Part shown: in pieces, positions 1-5,818 of the stretch | Layout: every line of letters starts with the position of its first letter | Numbering within the stretch: position 1 is the stretch's first letter | Source: Lachnospiraceae bacterium UBA3820 | GTDB lineage: Bacteria > Bacillota > Clostridia > Lachnospirales > Lachnospiraceae | Assembly: GCA_002369325.1 (NCBI GenBank) | Contig: DFDU01000014.1 | Coordinates: forward strand, 1-7,854 | DNA length: 7,854 nt | Direction of reading: 5' to 3' | The notes under the pieces: model-generated | Seen by the model: only the letters and a program-made list of their open reading frames with translations | What the model was told of the DNA's origin: nothing | Databases searched by the model: none | Translations under genes and position numbers: made by a program

Positions 1-2
1 AT

Positions 3-665
3 CATGAAAGATATGATGGAAAAGGATATCCAAATGGTATAAAAGGAGAGGATATACCTCTTATAGCAAGAATCATAAGTGTGGCTGACGCATATGATGC
101 CATGACATCGACAAGAAGTTATCGTGATCCTATGTCTCAGGAGGACGTTCGTAAGCAGATTGAGGGTGGTATGGGAACCCAGTTTGATGCAAATATTGCA
201 CGCATTATGCTTGAAATGATGGATGAAGATAAGGATTACAGACTCAGAGAGTTGGAAGAAGACTTCAAAAAGAGAATACTTCTTGCGGATGATAATCCTA
301 AAGGCAGCATTGAAATAATAGATATGCTTCGCAATGATAAGCATTACGAAATTCTTTCGGTAAATAACGGCAAGTCCTGTATTGATATGTTAAAAGACCA
401 GAATTTTGATCTTTTAATTATAGATTTGGAAATGCCGGGTGAAAATGACATGGATGGTTATGATGTAATAGAATGGGTACGTACCAATAATATGCATATA
501 CCTGTTATATTTATGAAGGACGATAAGGAAATGACATCTATCCTTCGAGCTGAGTCATTGGGCGTAAGCGGTTATTTGACAAAGCCAGTTTCTGAAGTGG
601 CATTGAGAGATTTGCTTCGTTCCACATTAAGACCAAACGATTTGAATACTGATAATTTAAAATAG
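3..665 (+). CDS. HD-GYP phosphodiesterase with C-terminal receiver domain (3' part only)
   Basis: The reading frame is open to the left edge, so the true start lies outside the window; an in-frame GTG at 81 sits inside the conserved domain and is not a start. The first visible residues, HERYDGKGYP, are the GYP signature, followed by IPLIARIISVADAYDAMTS and a QFD segment, which together mark the end of an HD-GYP domain. This family usually hydrolyses cyclic di-GMP; the HD metal motif itself lies outside the window. From about visible residue 90 a receiver (REC) domain follows: acidic pair D96/D97 (LLADDN), predicted phosphoacceptor D141 (IIDLEMPG), and conserved lysine K194 (YLTKPV). The Thr/Ser normally found after strand 4 is a lysine (K172, codon 516-518), and three extra residues (END) follow the phosphoacceptor loop. 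The protein is probably cytoplasmic. The HD-GYP assignment is firm; phosphorylation control is uncertain because of the altered receiver. Confidence 0.9.
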   Translation, partial: HERYDGKGYPNGIKGEDIPLIARIISVADAYDAMTSTRSYRDPMSQEDVRKQIEGGMGTQFDANIARIMLEMMDEDKDYRLRELEEDFKKRILLADDNPKGSIEIIDMLRNDKHYEILSVNNGKSCIDMLKDQNFDLLIIDLEMPGENDMDGYDVIEWVRTNNMHIPVIFMKDDKEMTSILRAESLGVSGYLTKPVSEVALRDLLRSTLRPNDLNTDNLK

Positions 666-712
666 GTTTTTATAAATTATAAGATTTTGTAGTGTAAGGG
701 GGATACAATAAG

Positions 713-1216
713 ATGAATATGAGAAAAATAGGGTTTCAGATGAGTTTACTTATGGGTGCGACATTAAGCTTTTTCCTTTCGCTTACGGGACTTTTGGTAG
801 CGCGAAAGTTTACGCCGATAGCCTGGCTTATAAGCTTTTCGATAAGCTTTGTAATAAGCTTGATAATCAGTTTGGTTATACCTATGAAAAAGGTAAATGA
901 TTCTGTAAATAAAAAGCTGAATCTACAGCCTGGAAAGCTTGGAAGCAGATGTATGGAAAGTTTTATTTCGGATCTTATTTTTACACCGATAATTACATTT
1001 GCAATGGTATTTATGGCATATAAAAAAGCAACGGCACACGGAGCAAAGATTCCCTTTGCAGGGATGTTTATTGAATCACTTCTAATTTGCTTTGTTGTGG
1101 GATTTGTTCTTATTTTTATATTTATGCCTGTATTTATGAAAATTGTTTTAAAGAAAAACGGTATAGGTGGTCCGGGAGCTATGCCGGGACCGAAACCTGA
1201 ACAAAAAGATGAATAA
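713..1216 (+). CDS. Small four-helix membrane protein of unknown function
   Basis: The 167-residue product is an integral membrane protein with four predicted helices at about residues 9-30, 36-57, 84-103 and 115-145. The second and fourth each end in a proline plus basic residues (IPMKK, MPVFMK), which suggests two copies of a two-helix unit, as in DUF2798-type proteins; that family link is a guess by eye. A polar, Gly/Pro-rich tail (149-167) follows the last helix. There are no recognisable catalytic residues and no cleavable signal peptide. Helix 2 contains a codon-aligned 12-bp DNA repeat that gives an X-I-S-F/L peptide pattern. The start ATG has a purine-rich AAGGGGG site about 10 bases upstream (696-702); an in-frame ATG six bases later is an alternative. 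It begins 47 bases after the HD-GYP gene and could be co-transcribed with it; a hairpin terminator follows at once. I do not recognise a function. Confidence 0.8.
   Translation: MNMRKIGFQMSLLMGATLSFFLSLTGLLVARKFTPIAWLISFSISFVISLIISLVIPMKKVNDSVNKKLNLQPGKLGSRCMESFISDLIFTPIITFAMVFMAYKKATAHGAKIPFAGMFIESLLICFVVGFVLIFIFMPVFMKIVLKKNGIGGPGAMPGPKPEQKDE
827..862 (+). repeat. Three tandem 12-bp units inside a membrane-helix coding region
   Basis: Three consecutive 12-base units (827-838, 839-850, 851-862) each contain ATAAGCTT at the same offset (830, 842, 854). The units are in register with the codons and encode L-I-S-F, S-I-S-F and V-I-S-L; a fourth, degenerate unit at 863-874 (I-I-S-L) extends the protein pattern. 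The repeat lies in the second transmembrane helix of the small membrane protein. Confidence 0.75.
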
Positions 1217-1226
1217 AGAATAAAAC

Positions 1227-1280
1227 ACGGTGTCGATTATGAATTCAAAAAATTTTTATAATCGACACTGTTTTTATATT
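1227..1280. terminator. Bidirectional intrinsic terminator between convergent genes
   Basis: The arms 1227-1240 and 1258-1271 pair over 14 positions with one G-U, including a perfect 11-bp part (1230-1240 with 1258-1268). On the plus strand the stem runs into TTTTTATATTT (1271 on), serving the membrane-protein gene that ends at 1216. On the minus strand the hairpin is followed by GTGTTTTATTC, serving the AraC-family gene. The left arm contains the stop codon of the AraC gene (1237-1239), so the last ten or so codons of that gene form part of the hairpin. Confidence 0.85.
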
Positions 1281-1986
1281 TAAGAGGAGTTGTGCCTGTA
1301 TATTTTTTAAATACCGAAGTAAAAGCGCTTTGAGAAGAAAAACCGAGAGAGAGGGCTATATCGGAAAGCGCAAAATCGGAATTAACAAGTATATTTTTTG
1401 CGGTATTAATTTTCGATTTAGCAATATATTCCTTTACGGTTGTACCGGTTTCTTTCGAAAAAAGCTTGGAAAAATAGCTTGGATTAAGACCTACATAATT
1501 TGCAAGCATTTCCATGGTAAGAGGTTCGTGAAGGTGGTCATATATATAATCGATGGCCTTTGAGACATATATGGATATTGTATTTGTTTTTTTCAGGTTG
1601 TTCATACGTGTTGCATAATCAAGCTGAAGCTCACCGATTAAATCTATAACTTCTTCGGGAGTTTTTGCATTGTCGGCTTTTCTGATATATATATCGCTTA
1701 AGGTATAGGATTCATCGTGGGGGAGTCCGGCATCTACGCAGACTCTTGCTATGATTCCTGCCGAAACTACCAGATGGTATATGTTATTTCTTAACGGATT
1801 ATCGGAAAGAACACCCTTTCCTTTGTAATAATTCTTTTTTATTTCATCAAAGTTTTCCTTTACTTTTTTTACATCACCGTTTTTTATATCATCGTATCTT
1901 GAAAACTCGCTTTTTAAGTCGGTGCGGATAAATTCTTCTTCTCTTTGAAGGTACATACGATAATTTAATTCTTTATTTGTATTCAC
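1237..1986 (-). CDS. AraC-family transcriptional regulator
   Basis: The 249-residue product ends in a two-helix-turn-helix AraC DNA-binding domain (about 138-238): LTMEMLANYVGLNPSYFSKL (156-175) is the first HTH, and the ALSDIALSLGFSSQSAF region (206-222) with the FKKYTGTTPLKYK tail is the second and best conserved. The first 135 residues are mostly helical and charged, with no cupin-type sugar-binding fold visible; they contain GVLSDNPLRN (58-67) and LSDIYI (97-102), which I associate with a group of Clostridia AraC-type regulators of unknown ligand. Translation probably starts at a GTG (1984-1986), because GAGGT on the minus strand (1993-1997) lies 6 bases before it; an ATG ten codons in has no comparable site. 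It is transcribed divergently from the MATE-SDR-ADH operon and is the obvious candidate to control it, probably as an activator. The ligand is unknown. Confidence 0.92.
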   Translation of the reverse strand: MNTNKELNYRMYLQREEEFIRTDLKSEFSRYDDIKNGDVKKVKENFDEIKKNYYKGKGVLSDNPLRNNIYHLVVSAGIIARVCVDAGLPHDESYTLSDIYIRKADNAKTPEEVIDLIGELQLDYATRMNNLKKTNTISIYVSKAIDYIYDHLHEPLTMEMLANYVGLNPSYFSKLFSKETGTTVKEYIAKSKINTAKNILVNSDFALSDIALSLGFSSQSAFTSVFKKYTGTTPLKYKNSVDYKNFLNS

Positions 1987-2187
1987 AGGTTTACCTCAGC
2001 TAAATATAAAATTAATATCACTAAATGCTTCAAAAACGATTCCCCGAATTTTACAGGTAAATGTTTTTTTACTGGTTATTCATATTACACCATAAAATTA
2101 TAAAAAAAACAATATTTCTGTAATATTTTATAAAATAATTTATATATAATTCGACTAACAGTTGGGAAAGATTATTTTTATATTGGG
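1987..2187. promoter_or_regulatory. Divergent regulatory region between the AraC gene and the MATE operon
   Basis: This AT-rich 200-base gap must hold the promoters of both divergent units. On the plus strand TATATATAAT ends at 2150, giving a good -10 (TATAAT, 2145-2150) and an expected leader of about 40 bases, but no recognisable -35 lies 16-18 bases upstream; that would fit an activator-dependent promoter. On the minus strand TATAAT (complement of 2097-2102) is a possible -10, also with a poor -35. Related elements TTTACCTGTAA and GTAAACCTGTGAA (minus strand, near 2051-2061 and 1983-1995) are possible regulator half-sites, the second covering the AraC start codon. All of this is inferred from sequence alone. 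Confidence 0.35.
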
Positions 2188-2196
2188 ATGATGATT

Positions 2197-3585
2197 ATGG
2201 ATGGAGTAAATGATTATACAAAAGGTAATATAAGAAAACCGATTCTGGGCTTTTTCTTTCCAATGCTTATGACAAATATGCTTCAACAGCTTTATTCATT
2301 TGTTGATACGGCAATAGTAGGAAAGGGTCTGGGAGATAATGCACTTGCATCTGTCGGAAATATGAGTTCATTAAGCTTTTTGGTAATTGGTTTTTCAATA
2401 GGACTAGCAAACGGTTTTTCTGTTTTGATTGCTCAAAGCTTTGGTGAAAAAAACTTTGATAAATTAAGACATAACCTTGCAGCAGCCATTAAGCTTGCGG
2501 TAATTATAACCGTGGTACTGACAGTATCAAGTCTTATGCTTTTAAAAAATGCGCTTGCGTGGATGAATACAGATAAACAATTATTGAAGGATAGTCTGTT
2601 ATATGGTTATATTATATTTGGAGGACTTGTGGCATCCATAGCCTATAATATGAGTGCCGGTGTACTAAGAGCGTTCGGTGACAGCAAAACACCGTTAAAA
2701 GCAATAATTGCTTCTTCCGTACTTAATATAGTACTTGACATTTTCTTTATATTTGTACTTAAAACAGGTGTCGAAGGAGCAGCGATAGCAACGGTATTTT
2801 CACAGATTATTTCAGCATCAATATGTATAATAAAGATAAGAACCATAGAATTTGCAAAGTTAAGCAAGGAAGATTACAGTAATTCATTCTCGGTTTACTA
2901 TACACTTTTGAAAAACGGAATTCCGATGGCATTTATGAATTCAATAACTGCAATCGGATGTATGGTAGTACAGTCAAATGTAAACAGTCTTGGCGTTGAT
3001 TATACTGCAGCATACTCGGCATGCAGCAAATATCTTAACCTGTTTATGCAGCCTGCATGTACGGCAGGATATACGATGTCAGCATTTACGGGACAAAACA
3101 GCGGCGCCGGTCGTTTTGACAGAGTTAAGTCGGGACTGAATGTATGCCTTTCCATAGCTTTTATATCATATATATTACTTGGTTCATGTATGGTATTCGG
3201 AAGCAGATTTTTGGCCGGAATATTCCTTACAGGTGAAAGACCTATACAGCTTGCCGCAATGTTTTTACCGATATGCGGCTTTGCAATAGTAGCAGTTGAT
3301 TGTCTGTTTGTAATAAGAAGCGGTGTTCAGGGTATGGGATATCCTTTTATACCGATGCTTTCGGGAATTGTTGAAATGGTAATCAGGGTAGCGGTTATCG
3401 TTTTACTTGTCGGACGTATAGGCTTTGTTGCGACTGCAATCGCTGAAGTAGGTGCCTGGACCGGAGCACTGGTGCTTAATTCGGTTGCGTTTGTCAGAAT
3501 ATTATCATCAAAGCTTAAAGAAAAAAGATATATTACAGGTTATGAATGCAGAAAAAGAAGTATTCTTGGTAAAAGAGTAATCTAA
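2197..3585 (+). CDS. MATE-family multidrug/cation-coupled efflux transporter
   Basis: About 462 residues with some twelve hydrophobic segments, the normal length and build of MATE exporters, which sit in the cytoplasmic membrane and expel organic cations, drugs or metabolites using Na+ or H+. The N-terminal MatE half shows the usual DYTKGNIRKPIL start, then PMLMTNMLQQLYSFVDTAIV and GLGDNALASVG, followed by the GFSVLIAQSFGEKNFDKLR loop. The second half repeats the pattern with IPMAFMNSI and FTGQNSGAGRFDRVKSGL, so both domains are complete. Three in-frame ATGs occur at 2188, 2191 and 2197; I prefer 2197 because GGGATG ends about 7 bases upstream, but the ribosome site is weak and 2188 is possible. 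It is the first gene of an operon: the SDR gene starts 23 bases after its stop. The substrate cannot be read from the sequence; the neighbours suggest a reactive or toxic organic compound. Confidence 0.93.
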   Translation: MDGVNDYTKGNIRKPILGFFFPMLMTNMLQQLYSFVDTAIVGKGLGDNALASVGNMSSLSFLVIGFSIGLANGFSVLIAQSFGEKNFDKLRHNLAAAIKLAVIITVVLTVSSLMLLKNALAWMNTDKQLLKDSLLYGYIIFGGLVASIAYNMSAGVLRAFGDSKTPLKAIIASSVLNIVLDIFFIFVLKTGVEGAAIATVFSQIISASICIIKIRTIEFAKLSKEDYSNSFSVYYTLLKNGIPMAFMNSITAIGCMVVQSNVNSLGVDYTAAYSACSKYLNLFMQPACTAGYTMSAFTGQNSGAGRFDRVKSGLNVCLSIAFISYILLGSCMVFGSRFLAGIFLTGERPIQLAAMFLPICGFAIVAVDCLFVIRSGVQGMGYPFIPMLSGIVEMVIRVAVIVLLVGRIGFVATAIAEVGAWTGALVLNSVAFVRILSSKLKEKRYITGYECRKRSILGKRVI

Positions 3586-3608
3586 AATAATAATTCAGGA
3601 GGTGTTTT

Positions 3609-4361
3609 ATGAAATCTTTAAAAGGAAAATGGGTTTTGGTTACAGGAGCAAGTCGAGGCTTGGGTAAACTTGCCGCTTTGTTTATGGCAAAGCAGGGATG
3701 TAATTTGATTTTACAAAGCAGAAAAATTGATGGAACGGCAGAGCTTTTGGGTGAAGTTAAGACATTTGGTGTTGAAGCTTATCAGGTCGCATGTGAGCTT
3801 TCTGATATTGCCGATGTAGACAGAATGCTTGCCGAAATCGATAAGAAGGGTACAAATGTTGAGGTAATACTTAATAATGCCGGTCTTCAGATAGGATATA
3901 GAACCGAGTATTTAAATACTCCAATGGATGATTATAATATCAGCTTTGCAATAAATACAATCGCACCTATGAGAATTGTTTATCATTTTCTGCCTAAGAT
4001 GATTGAAAATGGTTTTGGAAGAATAGTAAATACAACAAGCGGAATAGCTCTTGAAGCAGAGCAGGCAGGATATTCGGCAAGTAAGGCTGCTTTAGACAAG
4101 GTAACAATTGATCTCGGGTTTAAGACTGATGGAACGGATGTTATTTTATCACTGGTTGATCCGGGCTGGTGCAGAACCGACCTTGGTGGTCCTAAAGCAC
4201 CTAATTCTCCTGAATCGGCAGTACCGGGTATTGTAGTAGGAGCATTTTTGGATGATAAGAAATCAGGAAGACTTTTCAGGGCACAGGAATTTAACGGCTT
4301 GTCATTGGAGGATGCGGTTAAGAAGGCTGAGTCGATTGAAAGTCCGTATGGAAGGAGATAA
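3609..4361 (+). CDS. Short-chain dehydrogenase/reductase (SDR), NAD(P)H-dependent
   Basis: A classical SDR of 250 residues with a single Rossmann domain. It shows the cofactor glycine motif TGASRGLG (12-19), NNAG (89-92), the catalytic Asn in AINTIAP (116), Ser144 in TTSG, and the catalytic YSASK pair Tyr155/Lys159, then DPGWCRTDLGG (184-194) after strand 6. Arg38 at the end of strand 2 (QSR) hints at NADPH rather than NADH. Members reduce ketones or aldehydes, or oxidise alcohols; the substrate cannot be named here. The active-site Ser-Tyr spacing is about 11 residues, a little shorter than in FabG-like enzymes. The start has a perfect AGGAGGT (3597-3603) 5 bases before the ATG, the strongest ribosome site in the window. 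It sits 23 bases after the MATE gene and 4 bases before the iron alcohol dehydrogenase, so the three are almost certainly co-transcribed. Confidence 0.93.
   Translation: MKSLKGKWVLVTGASRGLGKLAALFMAKQGCNLILQSRKIDGTAELLGEVKTFGVEAYQVACELSDIADVDRMLAEIDKKGTNVEVILNNAGLQIGYRTEYLNTPMDDYNISFAINTIAPMRIVYHFLPKMIENGFGRIVNTTSGIALEAEQAGYSASKAALDKVTIDLGFKTDGTDVILSLVDPGWCRTDLGGPKAPNSPESAVPGIVVGAFLDDKKSGRLFRAQEFNGLSLEDAVKKAESIESPYGRR
4352..4358 (+). promoter_or_regulatory. Ribosome binding site that sets a GTG start for the alcohol dehydrogenase
   Basis: AAGGAGA lies within the last codons of the SDR gene, with a 7-base spacer to the GTG at 4366. No comparable site precedes the in-frame ATG at 4348 or the more distant ATG at 4252. 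The product from 4366 begins MENFNFYSPTEFVFGK, which matches the usual N terminus of this enzyme family. Confidence 0.8.
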
Positions 4362-4365
4362 TGTA

Positions 4366-5550
4366 GTGGAAAATTTTAATTTTTACAGCCCGACAGAGTT
4401 TGTATTCGGAAAAGACAGGGAAAATGAATGCGGAAAATATGTTAAGAAATTCGGTGGAAGTAAGGTACTTATCCATTATGGCGGAAGCTCAGCCATAAAA
4501 TCCGGACTTATAGACAGAGTAAAAAAATCTTTGGAATCGGAAAACATACCTTATGTCGAGCTTGGCGGGGTAAAGCCTAATCCGAGAGATGTACTTGTAT
4601 ATGAAGGAATAGATTTGTGTAAAAAAGAAGATGTTGATTTTATCCTTGCAGTAGGTGGTGGTTCGGTAATCGATAGTGCGAAGGCGATTGCGGTAGGTGT
4701 TCCTTATGAGGGCGATTTTTGGGATTTTTATACATATAAGGCAAAGATAGAAAAGGCAATTCCGGTGGGAACCGTACTCACCATAGCGGCAGCCGGAAGT
4801 GAAGGCTCCGGAGATTCGGTCATAACCAAGGAAGACGGAATGTGGAAAAGAGGAGCAGGCTCCGAGCACATGCGTCCAAAGTTTTCTGTTATGAATCCTA
4901 TGCTTACATGTACATTGCCGCCGTATCAGACGGCATGCGGTGCGACTGACATAATGGCACATGTATTTGAAAGATATTTTACAAATACAAAAGAAGTTGA
5001 GATAACAGACAGATTATGCGAAGCGGTACTTATTACCATGGTAAAGGAAACTCCACGCGTAATTGAAGATCCGAATAACTATGATGCTAGAGCAAATATC
5101 ATGTGGGCAGGTACTGTTGCACATAATGGAATAGTAGGTGTGGGACGTGCACAGGATTGGAACAGTCACGGTATCGAACATGAGCTTTCGGGACTTTATG
5201 ACTGTGCGCACGGAGCAGGTCTTGCGGTGGTTATGCCTTCGTGGATGGAGTTTGTCATGGAGCATGATGTTATGAGATTTGCGCAGATGGCAGAAAGAGT
5301 ATTCGGTGTTCCGATGAACTTCGCTGACCCTGCGGATACGGCTAAAAAAGGTATAAAGGAATTCAGAAAGTTCCTTAAGAGTATAGGAATGCCGATTAAC
5401 TTTGAAGAGCTTGGTGCAAAGAAGGAAGATATTCCTGTATTGGTTGAAAAGTTCGGACTCGGTGAAGACGGAAAGACAGGCGGATTTGTTTCTTTATCGT
5501 CAAAGGACGTTGAAAAGATACTTAATATAGCGGCCGAAGCTTCTGTTTAA
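4366..5550 (+). CDS. Iron-containing alcohol dehydrogenase, YqhD/butanol-dehydrogenase-like
   Basis: The 394-residue product has the normal length of the BDH/YqhD branch of group III (iron-dependent) alcohol dehydrogenases, cytoplasmic enzymes that reduce aldehydes to alcohols, usually with NADPH. The N terminus carries the family strand FYSPTEFVFGK and HYGGSSAIKSG (37-47); the nucleotide-binding motif is AVGGGSVIDSAKAIA (95-109). The divalent-metal ligands are all present: D195 and H199 in CGATDIMAH, H268 in NSHGIEHELSG, and H282 in DCAHGAGL; each is one position away from the YqhD ligands D194, H198, H267 and H281. The start is a GTG, chosen for its ribosome site and N terminus; an ATG at 4348 would add six residues. 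It follows the SDR stop by 4 bases, implying translational coupling, and is the last gene of the operon, ahead of a strong terminator. With the pump and SDR it suggests detoxification of aldehydes, though alcohol fermentation is an alternative. Confidence 0.94.
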   Translation: MENFNFYSPTEFVFGKDRENECGKYVKKFGGSKVLIHYGGSSAIKSGLIDRVKKSLESENIPYVELGGVKPNPRDVLVYEGIDLCKKEDVDFILAVGGGSVIDSAKAIAVGVPYEGDFWDFYTYKAKIEKAIPVGTVLTIAAAGSEGSGDSVITKEDGMWKRGAGSEHMRPKFSVMNPMLTCTLPPYQTACGATDIMAHVFERYFTNTKEVEITDRLCEAVLITMVKETPRVIEDPNNYDARANIMWAGTVAHNGIVGVGRAQDWNSHGIEHELSGLYDCAHGAGLAVVMPSWMEFVMEHDVMRFAQMAERVFGVPMNFADPADTAKKGIKEFRKFLKSIGMPINFEELGAKKEDIPVLVEKFGLGEDGKTGGFVSLSSKDVEKILNIAAEASV

Positions 5551-5624
5551 TATAGTTGAACCGGTTATATATGTTTTTTATGTTTTATCATATTAAAGTA
5601 TATATAGTTATAGATTAACAATAT

Positions 5625-5667
5625 GGGACAGGTTATAGATTTAATCTATAACCTGTTCTTATTTTTA
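5625..5667 (+). terminator. Rho-independent terminator of the MATE-SDR-ADH operon
   Basis: A near-perfect hairpin pairs 5628-5640 with 5644-5656 around a 3-base loop, extended outward by G-U and G-C pairs to about 5625/5659. It is followed by the T-rich stretch TTCTTATTTTT (5656-5666). It lies 75 bases after the alcohol dehydrogenase stop. A near-copy of the 5' arm (GTTATAGATT) occurs just upstream at 5607-5616. Confidence 0.85.
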
Positions 5668-5818
5668 TGAATTATACAAGAAAATCAAAAGGTGCTATTA
5701 TCTACCCATAGCAAAGATACCTGAAAAAAACAGGCATAAGACACATATCAGACAAGTTTAAATAATTAAAAGCAGTAAAAGGGTATCAAAATAATAAAAG
5801 AAAAGAGAGGTAGATATT
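5668..5818 (+). promoter_or_regulatory. Structured leader region of the sulfhydrylase gene
   Basis: This stretch must contain the promoter and leader of the following gene. TATACA (5673-5678) is a possible -10 without a clear -35. Two small hairpins are visible: TGCTAT/ATAGCA (5693-5698 with 5708-5713) and CCTG/CAGG around seven A's (5720-5723 with 5731-5734). GGGTATC at 5781-5787 can pair either with the loop of the first hairpin (TACCC, 5703-5707) or with GATACC (5716-5721). I see no S-box (SAM-I) or T-box signature. The ribosome site AGAGAGG (5804-5810) lies 8 bases before the ATG. Confidence 0.35.

Noticed and set aside
81..83. GTG at 81 as the start of a separate receiver protein
   Set aside because: The frame continues upstream through the GYP motif without a stop, and the GTG encodes a conserved residue of the HD-GYP domain.
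2005..2033. Possible minus-strand promoter TTGAAG - 17 bases - TTTATA for the AraC gene
   Set aside because: The -10 is poor and the start point would fall on the ribosome binding site at 1993-1997, leaving almost no leader.
4489..4962. Open frame of 157 codons on the minus strand inside the alcohol dehydrogenase gene
   Set aside because: Antisense shadow of a well-supported enzyme, without a family motif or a convincing ribosome site.
5667..5711. 14-codon open frame as a possible leader peptide before the sulfhydrylase gene
   Set aside because: It has no ribosome binding site, overlaps the tail of the upstream terminator, and has no run of Met or Cys codons as expected for attenuation of this pathway.
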